Positions 52,682 to 64,000 of a stretch of 64,000 bases of DNA are shown here, in pieces; position 1 is the stretch's first letter; each line of letters begins with the position of its first letter. The notes under the pieces were generated by a model. The model did no database searches. It saw only the letters and a list, made by a program, of their open reading frames with translations, and was not told where the DNA came from. Both the position numbers and the translations under genes were made by a program. This stretch comes from Centropus unirufus (taxonomy: Eukaryota; Chordata; Aves; Cuculiformes; Centropidae), in the NCBI GenBank assembly GCA_013397695.1, contig VYZI01000085.1, positions 1,037,914-1,101,913 on the forward strand, read 5' to 3'.

Positions 52682-52731
52682 TAAGCTGCTAAGTTTAATG
52701 AGGTATTAAGCTACTAAGTTTAATGAGGTAT
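52682..52731. repeat. 25-bp tandem duplication
   Basis: Two adjacent 25-bp copies start TAAGCTGCTAAGTTTAATGA and TAAGCTACTAAGTTTAATGA. They differ at one base (G or A at position 7 of the unit). This is a simple local duplication. Confidence 0.93.
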
Positions 52732-53379
52732 TTTTACTGTGGTTTTTGTTTGGCATTCTTGATCGTGTCAGAATTATCTCAACTTTTAAAGAAGAGCAGT
52801 TTCCTTTTGATCTGCATCATGCTCACAGCTGTGTTCACATCCAGGCAAAGGTCTAAAGAACTGGGTTAAAAATCACCTGCCTGCTTCACTCAGATTTAAA
52901 AACCCCATTGCATTATCACTTCGGGATGTCATGAGGAGTTTGATCCAGACTAACTACTACAAGGGCACTGTACACATCAATAAAAAAATGTGATAATCCT
53001 CTAGCAAAAATTCATTTATTAATGAAATGAATAATTAAATCAGCTGAAAAACACATTTGTAGGGAGTTAAAGGTGTTTTGAACAAGAACGGCGCTTTTCC
53101 TTGTATCTATAAGTACAATAGTCTCGCTAAAGTAAATAACCCTGTGAGTTACTTACCTCATAATGTATTTAGTTATAAAATTAAATGGATAAAGTACTTG
53201 ATCATCTCCCAGGATAATAAAGCTGGTGGTATGGAGAAAAGCCTCCATGGGATTAAGAGAGAGTTAAAACATTTCAAATATGCAATTAAAGGCATTCTAG
53301 CATGCCTGTGATCTCTGCTCCGGTTTCCTATTTACAGAGGAGCAAAACTGGCTCAGACCTCCTAGACTTAGACAAGGAA

Positions 53380-53530
53380 GTATGCAAAATCGAGCAGTCT
53401 CTGTGCCAGCTCTTGCTAATCCTTTTCAGTATGGTTTGCTGCTAATTTGTCATGGCACATATTTGCCTTATGTCTAATTAGCATCAAATTGCAAACTGCT
53501 ATTTGCTAACAATTTGTTGCATCAATCTGC
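53380..53530. promoter_or_regulatory. Candidate homeodomain-site element
   Basis: GCTGCTAATTTGTCATGGCA and TATGTCTAATTAGCATCAAA lie within 60 bp. The second holds a palindromic TAATTA at 53475-53480, the classic paired or LIM-type homeodomain core. TTTGCTAACAATTTGTTGC follows, with a SOX-like ACAAT. The dense, non-repetitive AT motif content is typical of deeply conserved elements, but conservation cannot be tested here. Confidence 0.33.
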
Positions 53531-54192
53531 TTGAAAATCTATAGTTTAAAACTGGATTGCAGCTTATTCTGTCTTTCAAAATTCCATTTCATACACATCA
53601 CAGTAAATTATTTCCCTCCAAGAAGCACTGCAGTGCTCTCTTGTACGGACACCCACATTTCAAAAGAAAGCCTATGCAAAGTGGTATTTGTTCTTCCTAT
53701 GTTTCATTATCCTTTTCTATTTTACTATAACTTGTTTACAACTGGAATTAAATAAAGAGCAGCCTGCTCTTTGTTTAGATTTAAATCTAAAATTGCATCA
53801 TCTTTTTAATAACGTAGGAGCATACAAAGTTCTCATCTTTAGTCTGTAGAGCATAGGCACGACCCCTTACAACAAGAATTTATGGTCTGGAACTGCCTCT
53901 CAAAGTACAGGAAAATTTCAGCCAAGACACTCTGCCAGGCTGCGCTGTTCCGTTCAACCTCCACAGATAACACAATAAAGAAAATAGTTAAAGATCTTTG
54001 TGATAAACAAATACTGTTGCAAAGGCACTCTTCAATAAAACTAAAACGACATGGGAGTTGTTTATTTCTAAGATTCCCTCCCCCACTATGCCTCATTAGA
54101 AGCAGATGGAATACTGCTATATGCATGGCAGGGGATGGATGGAAATATGTCAGTGCCAGGCCTGGCCTATAAAATTTGCTCAGTAGCAACAC

Positions 54193-54212
54193 AAGATGTT
54201 CTAAGATGTTCT
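54193..54212. repeat. 10-bp tandem duplication
   Basis: AAGATGTTCT occurs twice in tandem at 54193-54202 and 54203-54212. Confidence 0.9.
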
Positions 54213-54526
54213 CCGCTGCTGTATTCCAGGGATGATATGGGGTGATCAACTAAGCATGGCCACACGCTGCTCCTGTGGACGCATGGCATCAACCCACACG
54301 GGATGATGTTTCTTATCTAGACGTGGTAAAGATGGATAAGAAATGTGTTTTGCGTGCCACAAAACATTTGAAATTTCAAATATATTCATCAGGAGAAAGC
54401 TGAATTTGTGGGTCTGAGGGAGACACTGAGTGAGTAAACAACAAAACGAGATGAGAAATCTAAATACACAATATCCATATAAATGCTCTGGGCCTCCACC
54501 TGCAGTTGATTCTGCATTTTCCTTAC

Positions 54527-54735
54527 CACTTTGATCCAAAATTCCATAGCAGTCTCTAGACATATTTTCCTGTTGAAGTTTAAACAAAATGAATACAAGG
54601 ACCAGATTTTGCTGTCACAAACAAAAGACAAAAATTTTCTGCCCGATTCTATGTAAAGTTTGCATATTTTCTCCTTGTGAGAAAATGAGCCAAGCTTAGT
54701 GCAAATGTTGTCAAATGTAATTAAATCTTTTAAAG
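54527..54735 (-). CDS. Possible 209-nt (or 43-nt) coding exon
   Basis: The donor CAAAGTG|GTAAGG at 54526 is strong. Two acceptors could serve it: CTTGTCTTTTCACTCAG (exon to 54735) or TTTGTTTAAACTTCAACAG (exon to 54569). The longer form is open in one frame for 69 codons, phase 1 to 0, with peptide segments LKDLITFDNICTKLGSFSHK and CLETAMEFWIKV, an alpha-helical composition. It forms part of a 133-codon minus-strand open frame (54389-54790). A candidate at 50162-50237 can follow in phase. No domain is recognised. Confidence 0.22.
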
Positions 54736-54989
54736 CTGAGTGAAAAGACAAGTCTGTCTTCTCTATATTCCTACTCAAGAAATCCTTCAAAGATTAAGTA
54801 GAATATATCAAAAACATATTGAATATAAACACTGAAGAGGTGCTTACTGTTGAGTTGAACCCTTCTCTTGGTGGTACATCTTCATGGCTTAAACAAATGG
54901 AGAGTTAGAATCAGGTTCAGCATTACAGATGAGTTCCAGGAATGCTTAAAGAAGTCAATCATAAATATTGAAGTAACAACATGAGCTGG

Positions 54990-55045
54990 GGATTGCCTAG
55001 ATGACCTCCTGAAGTCCCTTCCACCTGAACTATCCTAAGATCTGA
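54990..55045 (+). mobile_element. Short CR1 3'-end fragment, opposite orientation
   Basis: TTGCCTAGATGACCTCCTGA, then AGTCCCTTCCACCTGAACTATCCTAAGATCTG in the next positions, matches the sense version of the CR1 3' tail (ACTAGATGACCTCCAGAGGTCCCTTCCAACC-type). It lies on the plus strand, opposite to the large copy at 51117-51744. The upstream part is lost or too diverged to recognise. Confidence 0.82.
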
Positions 55046-57879
55046 CATCTTATTTAATTCAGATGTTTTTTGTCTTCTTACTTTCCAATCCAAGAAAAGT
55101 ATAATACAAATGCGTATCATTGGTCAAATGCTGCCTCTAAACCACATTTAAGGTAAAAACTGATAACAAGTGGTTGAAATGGAGCTAACAAAGAATACTT
55201 CTTTCCGGTAAGATCATGTAACATGCTCCTAACTTGTACCATAATCAATGGTAATGTAAAGTAAGAATACTCACTGAAGGAATAATTTGTTCTGCGAGTA
55301 TCAACATGGTGTACTGCAAGACTACACTTATTCGCAAACATGTTAATTTTCAAAATTTTATGGAACTTCTTTATATCTTTAGTGCACAAAATTTTAGAAA
55401 CCACATTAATTTCTCCCCAATTCCAAATGAGTCATAAATACACTAAGTCCCTTTTTTTTTGCATAGAAGTGGGAATGCAATCTGGGCAGCTCAGCATTTC
55501 TTCATCTCTCAATCTGGTGGAGAGAATTCAGGCTTTTTTATCTTGGCTGAAGGGAAACCAGTCTGTGTGCCCTGAGTTCTCTCCAGATTTTGCGGGTATG
55601 GAATCAGCAGTGTGTCCCCATCAGTAGCCAAAATAGCTGTGTATGTTGCAAGATGATACACCTTCAGCGGGGAGTTTGGGAACAGTTTTCTGCCCTCGTA
55701 GCCTCCTAAACTGAGAGTGCTTTAAGGCCAGCAGAACTCACAGATTCTACCAGCATGAAGAAAGCAAGACTCATTAGTTTTCTTCTGTACAGCAGTGCTG
55801 CTTTTCTTGAAGTGCTGGGGTTTTTTTCATATTATATATGTTGTTCACGGTTTCTGCTAAACAAACTCGAGAATTTCTAAGTGCAGTTCTTTCTTATGCT
55901 AGAAAAGAAAGAAAGCCAGACATCTTGCATACCTATAAAACATAAAGAAGAAATAAAAATAAGTCAATTTTTTTCAGTTTGTTAAAAAGAAATAGAAGAA
56001 AAGTATTGGTGACAAAGAAAAAGTAGCATTTAAAAGTCTGCAGCATTGACATAATTAGGCCTACCGCATCTAGGTCAGGTAAGGACGCAGGATTTGCACA
56101 CCAATTATTTATTCAAAACTTATGAGCAATGCTGTTTCAATTGACAGCTCCCTAACTGTGACTTTTCCCAAAACAAGTAGAACTACCATGCTACACGCAC
56201 ATTTTACATAGCTCTGAAAACAAAGATCTCCACCTCATTCAAAAAACTCGAAAAGCATTGAATACAAAGTAAGTCGTGCCATATTCACCATGTACTAACA
56301 GAAGTTCTGCAGCTCAGAACAGTCTTGGGATTTCACTGCTTGTTCTCATTGATGGTTATGGAACCAGAGAACAAGGCTAGCCAAGAAAAGATTGGAAAAG
56401 TTGGGTCTACAATCAGTAGGTGAGAAAGTAGTGGCACTATGTGTGTGAAACCCAAGCCTTCTTTCTTTGTGCCAGCAGGAAGCTGAATAACAACCTCTAG
56501 GGAGTGACCTCGTGGATAATGACCAAATCAAGGTGGCTTTTATGTCCTTTCTTCAGCCTATAAAAATGGCACCTCTACCAGAAATGGTTCCCGGTTAAAA
56601 TAACCCAGAATTTAGAATGGCAGTTAAAATGGAGCCCCAAGGTGCCTGACATATTGCTAACTATAATTCATATCAACACCCTTGGAAATGTCTGACATGT
56701 ACCACACACATGATTCACCTCATGCTTTTCTATAATGCTTCTACATGTGTTTTGAAACACACGAAATGGATAATCCAAGTGAGGGATAAGAGTTACTGCG
56801 ACCAGTGAGCAGGCTTCCTCTGTCAGCCCAAACAAGCACATAAGATGTGTGCTTAGGTTGCCAGACTCACACCCAACTGATGGCTCTTGATGGAAGTTTT
56901 CTATACTACCTATCACTTTGTAGAATGAAAAAGACAATTACATAGCCAGTTGAGTAGCTTGAAAACATATTAAGTCAAAACTAGGTTTTGGGAGTTGTTA
57001 GTGGAAATAAATTTGCTTAGAAAAATAAAAACCCTACGGTTCTTGACAGCATACAAGGCTCAAAATGTCACCGTAAATACATTTCAATTCCGGATCCAAT
57101 AGCATACTATATTCAGAATCCAGGAGGGCCTACGTGTTTCCTTCCTAGTCCTCTCGAATGCTAAACAACAACGTGCTTTAAAACAAAAAAGTCTTGTTGG
57201 TTACACACAATAAATTGCTGTATATCCCTTCCCTCTTCTCATTCAGATTCTAATGAATATTTCTCTGCTGGTCAACTATAACACAAGACTGCAAGTACTT
57301 TTCTCCTTGTCAAATAACACTCTATAAAAAATACTATTTCCCTCCTGATTTAGTATACAGACACGTGGCTAGTGAGGAAATCACAGCAGAATCTAGCAAG
57401 TACTGTCTCATGTAGGAATTTTCTCCCACGATTACCAGAAAAATGAAATTTTCCAGCACAGTCCTATCAAACTCCACAGCACACCATCACGTCTGGGGTT
57501 CGCATACAACAAAAGGAGGAATCCGAGAAGAAAGTTATGTTTGCCATCTAAATAATGAGAGAGCACATTGAAATGCCAGTGGTGGTGGAAGCATTTTCCT
57601 TAGGCGTGCTTCCCTCTCTTCCTTGGCAGCACCCTGCTCACCGGAGCTGCACGTTGTTCCGTGACACATTTCCACCTCCCTGCAGAAGCGCCTATGATTT
57701 TTTTCAATGCTGTTTGTTGTTCCTGCCTTTCTTCTCTGGCACAATGCACCAATTTTTAACCTTTTTCGTAACCCAGTGACACCTCTGGGATATTACAGTA
57801 ATCCTGTCAAAACGTCTGGTCTCCAACAATAAACTTTACATTGATGTCTTGCTTTTCGGGAATAATTACACTGTTCCTT
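55046..57879. other. Non-coding DNA
   Basis: No gene or transposon recognised. A 39-base minus-strand block at 55275-55313 has a strong donor (TTCA|GTGAGT). An excellent acceptor (CTTTCTTTCTTTTCTAG) near 55900 leads into a short open stretch without a good donor. Confidence 0.55.
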
Positions 57880-58460
57880 AAATGTTAGCCTATTTACTAT
57901 TTGTGCAAAAAGATGACAATAAAATCAATGGAAGACAATTCCCAAACGTGCATCAAAGTCTTTTGCAATGTTAATGGATCGGTGTCTCTGTAGAGGTGCG
58001 AGATAATTTTGTCCTGATGCTCCGGCTCGCATGCGTTCTGTGCTTCCTCAAAGCTAAACTTATTAACCCTTATCTGCTGACCTCATCTGTTGAAAAAGTT
58101 AGTTTAATCTCCCCACATTTGTCAGGATTCCTTTTTTCTTTCAAAGCTAAGCCCGGGAATACTGCCCATCGATCAATAGGTGTATGATGAAGGAACTTCG
58201 TCCTGCTACCTATGACCAGCGGCTATGTTTTTTCAATGATTCCGCAGGAGTCAAAAACTCAACAAAGCGAATCGCGGATGCTGTAAAGGGAGCATGCTGC
58301 TCATGTCTGTGACCACTGTATGCAAAGCTTGGCATTAGTCACCGCCAGGCCGCCTCTGACAGCCCTGAAGTGAGGGAGATTAATGTGAGGCAGGGGCACT
58401 TTATTATTGTCATTCTGTTCTTTCACACTCTGCCTCTGACTTTCAATTTTGCTCCAGAAT
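57880..58460. promoter_or_regulatory. Candidate enhancer, CpG-containing, POU/SOX-like sites
   Basis: A block of roughly 580 bp with several CpGs (GCTCCGGCTCGCATGCG, CCCATCGATC, AAGCGAATCGCGG, CACCGCCAGGCCGCC) and recognisable cores: TATGCAAAG at 58319-58327 (octamer-like, POU), TTATTATTGTCATTCTGTT at 58401-58419 (SOX-like ATTGT), AACGTGCATCAAAG (TCF-like) and GAGATTAATG (homeodomain). No long frame or splice-bounded exon is convincing. It is the strongest-looking regulatory block after 11440-12010. Confidence 0.38.
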
Positions 58461-61400
58461 TAATTGTCTGCTCCCTACAGTATGACTGATGTAGAAGGAT
58501 ACAAGTAACATAGGCACCTGGTTCTGGCCTTGACAATCTGACTCCTTGTTGCAGGATGTATTGTGTACAGTCAAACTCAGGGACAGACGGGCATCTTTCA
58601 AAGAAATCAGCCAATGTTTCTTTTGACTTCAATCAGATTTGACTGTAGATTATCCTCCTCTAAGAACAATTTTTTTCTTGTAGAGATGCTAACAAAATGC
58701 CAGTGCCATTATTAAGTACCACTACACGATACTACTGCTCTGTTTTATGCAGCTTCACACGAGGCCGTTCTCTCCAAGCTTTCCTTTTTATGTTGGAAGG
58801 TAGTAAATTAGTCATGTAGCAGTGTTAAATCCCTACCCTCTCAAAGCATTGTTGTGAGAACATAATATACGATATCTTTGACAATAAAAATACATGGCTA
58901 TGTAAGCCAGTATCATTTACTATTTATTGGACTAACAGTTCCAAAGCAAATTACACACAAAGTAAGACAAATATTTAAAGATCTTGTATCTAATAGAGTA
59001 TTTGACTGTATATCAGAGCTAAAATGAACTGCTGTACAGAGAGATCAAAGAACATCTTTACTAGAGCAGAGAGGATGGAAAAATAATCACTTTTAGGACG
59101 GGGAAAAAAATCATACAGAATCAGTTTTTGCAGGCAAACCGCTATCTATCAGTCTGCCTTTGCTCAGTTTAACATCTGATGGTGACAAATGCAAAACGAG
59201 TTATACATTCCAGCACAAGGAGCATCACCTTTATCTTTAAACAATAAGCTTTGGCTGGTAGTCACAGACATTGATATTACTGTCTGTATGTCTGGCAGCA
59301 ACGTTCGTTGTTGTAAAAATACAGTTATTTATGGTAAATTTGGTAAAGGTTTAGGGGTTTGTGGCAGATAGTCTCAGTGCCCAGTAATATTTCCATCTGG
59401 ATTTTATCATATTTGGTTAGACTAGTGATAAACTCTTCAGAACCATGCAGCTAAGGAACTATCAGATGTATACAAAATCTATAGAAATAAGCAAGATTAA
59501 ATGTCCCAATTCTTAATGTTTCTCCCTTAGTGCATGGTTTGGGTTCTTGGAGATAACCTTGGGAATTGCTACCCAAATACCCTCTCTGAATTGAACATGT
59601 AATAAATTATTTTGGGCTTTAAATCATCTACTCCTTCAATATAAACATGATGTTATGCTAAAGGGTACAGAAATATAAAATATGCTAAACTGTCTCTACC
59701 CTGGAGACCGGAAGGAAAATTACCACAATTTGGTGAAGATGATCCAAACTCAATACATTTATCACAGTGAGCAAAATGGGGAGGAAAAAATAGTTGCTTT
59801 TATGAGATGAAGTGTTTTTTCCCACTTGCTCCAGTTTTCCCAGACTTCTGGGCAAACTAGATTTCAGGATGCATTTCGTCTTCCTTCAAAGACACGAAAA
59901 GCAACGAGAAACTCTGCCTCTTTAAAAAGGTGTGTGGGTAAACGTTGTAATATCCTTCAAACCTGACATTAAGTATTCAAATGTTACTTAAGCAAAGTGT
60001 GAGCAATTAAATTAATCAATCTTCCCAGCCATGTACTGAACAGATGTTCAATAAATCCTCTCTGCTTACAGTGTGGGAGAAAGCAAGTCCACTTTTAGCT
60101 GTCCTTCAGTGATGACATCCCTCAGCCTGTCCTTTCTCCAGGCCTCATGGGCCACTGCCAGGCAGTTCTGCTGTGTTGTTTCTTTATTATAAATAACAAC
60201 AGACCACCTGGACTACCTGCGCTACCTGGAAGCTGAGGTTTAATGATCCTTCAGGCTACATCCTCAGCTCTCTCCTGATCCCAGATAATGGGACTGATGG
60301 GAATGGCAGAGGAGTGACGGATGGCAGTGACGAATGACTCCAGACAAACATGTGCTGACAACTAGCGAATATGGGGCAGCGTTGCAGAAAGGTCAAGATA
60401 AACGTATTTGCTTGACTTTCAAAGTTCCTCCATGAAAAAAAAAAAAAACAAAAACACTGGAATCCTCATATTTGCTACTACCAGATAACTTTGCCAAGCA
60501 GATGCGTACAACGTACAAGCAGACTATCACAAATCTGGCAGACAACAATGCAAGAGGGATCCAATGCCACCTTTTAGTAAAAAGAAACCCTGCAAAAAGC
60601 TGGAACAGCTCTATTATATAAACACACGGGAACCTGAAAATCTGCAGTTTTCAGTGTGAAAGTCGCTAGCAGCTACAGATACAACCTCTTGGTTTTTTGT
60701 TTTCTGTTCTAAGCAGGTTCCCACTCCATCCCAGCCCCAACCCTGCTCTCCCATCACCCCCGTGAGTGCCAAGAGGCTGCTGCACACCCCAACTGCTCAG
60801 TCCAGCTGAGCAAGGAGGTCTGTCCTGAGCAGGAGTTACAAAGTTTGCCTGGAAGTCCAGTGATGTAAGATTCGATTGCTATGAGGTGCTCATATCATCA
60901 AGTCTATTTTAGAAACAAAAATTACGGGCCAAGGTTATTCCCCACACTCCTCAAACCTTAAAGAACAAACCCTATAGAGTTATGTAATATATGCACCGCT
61001 TCTCATTGTCTTAACCTCGTACATGTGCACATCATCCGTGATCAGATAAGTCGACCGACATTCAAATGTAACAGTTAAAATTTCTGCACCCCAGATATAC
61101 AACTTCACCCTTTTGAATGCTGCCATTCCATATATGGACTTTATCCACATTTTAATGAGGCTTTAAAATCCCCAAGATTAAGCTAGTATTTTATATAGAA
61201 CTGCCTGCCTTTTATGACATCTTGACATGTTGTACAACATTTGTGACTATATTGATCCTTATAAATTCAGCATCTATATATATTCATGAAAAGTATTCCC
61301 CTCCACATTTGGAGCGTGGTATAAATGGCAAGGCGGGCAGGGGGACAACAGTGACAGGGAACGCAGAAGGGAGCAGTTCTTATGCCATTTGCTCGTCAGT

Positions 61401-61692
61401 AAATAGGCAGGGAATATTTTAGTAGCAGTGCTACACAACTCAACAAAAAAATTAAAATGCTCAAAATACACAATAGAGAAACAGTGGGGTTCTTTCTCAA
61501 ATTTTATCCTATTTGATTCTCCTTCATTCGAACCTGTTCCAAGTCCTGAGGGGGATTGCCATGCTCTTCTCCCACCTGGGACAGTTATACATCTTCATGC
61601 CCTCATCCCTGCCTGACTTGCAGAGACAGGCTTTCTTGTGTTTCTCCATGCAGTTTCATGCTTTTAATCTGAAACAAATGATTGCAGGGAGG

Positions 61693-61717
61693 AAAAAAAA
61701 AAAAAAAAAAAAAAAAA
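61693..61717. repeat. Poly-A run, 25 bases
   Basis: Twenty-five consecutive A, the longest homopolymer in the window. A second run of 15 A follows at 61756-61770. I see no retrogene body upstream of either run. Confidence 0.95.
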
Positions 61718-61755
61718 GCATTATCACCTTGGCGAGGCATCAGGAGTATAAAGGG

Positions 61756-61770
61756 AAAAAAAAAAAAAAA
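61756..61770. repeat. Poly-A run, 15 bases
   Basis: Fifteen A, 38 bases after the 25-base run. Both runs are prone to length error in sequencing. Confidence 0.95.
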
Positions 61771-64000
61771 GGTCTATGGGCAAATTCATCTTCCAGTGCT
61801 ACAATCAATCTCTCACCTAAAGAAATACACAATAACTAGGCAGGAAAGGGCCAAGATTTATGGCCTCGAAACATCTACACTGACCAGCATACACCTAGCC
61901 TTCTTGGCTCCCTCCTTGCCAGAATGGCTATTTCGAACAGTTACAATGATATACTGTCTCTCCCTACTGTTTTACAAGTACATTAGCTTTATTTAATGAG
62001 ATCTCTGAGTAATTTAACAGATGTATATAGGACATAAGACTAGAAAAACTCTTGCTACTTGAACACTTTTGCCAAGGCACACTAGGGCTCAGCTAACCTC
62101 TACTGCCACCTTCTATTCCTTGGAATAGCATTACTGGTATTTGGGGAGGGTTTTTAAGGGTCAGCCTAATAGAAGTGCTACATTATAATCAAATAGGACA
62201 CTGCCATATTCAACACTTGCTTGTACCAGGCTATAAAACTCAGGATAAATGTCATTACTTTAGATCTTCAAAACTGTTTATCTATTAAAAGGCATGAGAG
62301 AAATCCAGAAAGGGAGATGCGTATATTTGTTAAATCTTGTACCCTGTCCTTTCCCGCAACTTTAAGTCCCAAAAGGGAAAAAAAAAACAGATTCTTTCGT
62401 TTTTAAAACATCTATATTCAGCATTAAAGTTCACACTCATTGGATCACTCAAACGAAGGGCATTTAAAATAGTACATTCTGAGTTCTTTTTTAATATATG
62501 CAGCATTTCTAGTCATTATTTGACTACAATAGCTCTGCTTTCCCTGATTTTATTATTTCTGTTTCTGAGCAACAGACAATGTTTTTTGGATGGTTGCTGT
62601 TATCCAGCAAATTAGTTTTAAATAATAGTGTTGTATAGTAAAATAGTAAATGAAAAAGACTGTAATAATAACTTTTAACATAACTCTAATAAGCGACCGA
62701 TAAATAACACAGAGGGATAGCAAGAAGGAATTACCTGTTTATTATAATATTCAAACAATTTTTCTTAGTGTAAGGAAGATGTTTGGCATAAACTTTATGC
62801 ATTTGTATATTTTTACTGCAGTGCAGCTACAAAAATCTATAGTGTGTGTTGCTGTTTTCTCATAAATTATAATTTTAAACTCGATTAAAAATAGAATATT
62901 GCCCCAGATTCTGTAAATTACTTCGATCAACTACGTTTAAAGAAATTCAACAACTTCCATTCTAACCAGTGATGAGAGCAGTATTAATTGAGTTTAGCGG
63001 CACTTTTCTGTAAATAATATATAGTCTCATTAAAGAAGATTTATTTTGGTTTGAAACTATATTTCTTTTAAAAATTCTTTTAAGCTAAAGGGGGAAAAAA
63101 AGGATGAGAGTATTTACTGTTCTGGCAAAGTGTTCAATGTCCTTCTGGCTTACAAGATACTGTGTTAACCTTGAATTAGATCATAAAACACATTTCTAGC
63201 ACAAAATCACCCATAGACAACTACGACTTTTGCAATGATTGCGTTGTAACAGGTACATCTAATATTTAGAGAAAATCCACATACGTATCTGACCAAAGGA
63301 AATGTATTGAGCCACTTTCTGAATGGTGCATCTCATCCAGTGGTGGTGATTCACAATTTACTAAGTAGGAAACATCAAGTCGTTTGCATCAAACATGGAA
63401 ACTTCTTTAAATACAAAAAAAAACCCTCACTGATAAATACCAGGGTACAAAATTATGAATAGTCACCATATAAAAATTATGCCAGAAATCAAAAATACAA
63501 AATCACTCCTGAAACAGAAAGGGAAAGATGGGAGGAAAAAGAATCCGAGGTGGAACAGAGGAAATTCACTGCAAGAAATTTCATTTCTTGAGAGCTATAC
63601 ATCAAGTTGTATTTGTTTAATGAGGTTGACACTAGAAAGATGTATAGAACATGTCAGACACCCAGTACCAGTGCGTTCTGGGAAAAAGATAACATCTGAG
63701 AATCTGACCACTCACTTCGTCTTCTAGCCAGCCTTCTCTATCTACTGGTTCTTTGGGGGATTATAAATGAGAGGGCAGGAGGAACACGGAGCAAAATAAT
63801 GAAAAACACACAAAAAAGAGAAAAATTATAACATCGTAGAGCAGTAAGTAAAGCCAGATTTATTGACCTCAAAACTACATAATCAAGAGAAAGTTATCAC
63901 TGTAGAAACTTTTACTAAAGCGGAGTGATCTTAAATAACAAGGGAGGGCGATGAAATTTACAGCACTTTTAAGATATGCAAATTGAATGCAAGGTATAGA

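Larger units (their letters stand above)
51747..54526. other. Non-coding DNA between CR1 copies
   Basis: Contains the 25-bp duplication, the candidate homeodomain-site block and the 10-bp tandem. A 134-codon plus-strand frame (51679-52083) starts inside the antisense side of the CR1 copy and runs out into unique sequence. It has no recognisable domain. Confidence 0.58.
58461..64000. other. Non-coding AT-rich DNA
   Basis: No gene, transposon or candidate exon convinces me. Poly-A runs occur at 60435-60448, 61693-61717 and 61756-61770. The lysine-rich frames around 61513-61996 are translations of those runs. Confidence 0.6.

Noticed and set aside
61693..61770. Poly-A runs as the tail of a processed pseudogene
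   Set aside because: No cDNA-like body, polyadenylation signal at the right distance or target-site duplication could be found upstream.
61513..61996. Lysine-rich plus-strand frames of 104-108 codons
   Set aside because: They are translations of two poly-A runs plus flanks.

Overview
The window looks like AT-rich, non-coding vertebrate DNA, most likely from a bird. The firmest identification is a 5'-truncated CR1 LINE at 51117-51744 on the minus strand. Its degenerate reading frames still show the C-terminal end of a CR1 reverse transcriptase. Two or three much shorter CR1 tails accompany it (21718-21773, 54990-55045, perhaps 14004-14035). CR1 is the dominant repeat of birds and other sauropsids. 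I recognised no Alu-, B1- or L1-like sequence, and recognisable repeats are sparse, which favours a bird over a mammal; a turtle or crocodile is not excluded. I see no prokaryotic features, no rRNA or tRNA, no CRISPR array and no intact viral or transposon gene.

No protein-coding gene can be named. The long open frames are short by gene standards (the longest is 205 codons, in a pyrimidine-biased stretch) and none resembles a family I know. Reading the minus strand for exons gives several open blocks flanked by good acceptor and donor sites. The most protein-like are 1-146, 3594-3656, 10315-10473, 18818-18891, 31119-31232 and 54527-54735. Some neighbours agree in reading phase, so the window could lie inside the introns of one large minus-strand gene. 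Splice-like pairs are common by chance in 64 kb, so these are low-confidence candidates that need transcript evidence.

Layout: 1-11 kb is plain AT-rich sequence with a CpG-enriched block at 3740-4560. 11.4-12.0 kb holds a cluster of GATGGC/GCGCG motifs followed by a TAAT-rich block, and looks like a regulatory element. 12-22 kb has candidate exons, a second CpG-enriched block (16680-17045), a small CR1 tail and an all-A/T tract. 22-39 kb is quiet apart from a perfect 42-bp triplication at 31862-31986 and one candidate element near 34 kb. 39.3-39.7 kb is another enhancer-like block. 40-51 kb is quiet, with a pyrimidine-rich tract near 42.4 kb. 51-55 kb holds the main CR1 copy and a homeodomain-site block at 53.4 kb. 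57.9-58.5 kb is a further enhancer-like block, and the remainder to 64 kb is AT-rich with poly-A runs. One ambiguous base (n) lies at 29154.

If the regulatory calls are right, the picture is a gene desert or giant intron studded with conserved non-coding elements. That is inference: conservation cannot be measured from one sequence.
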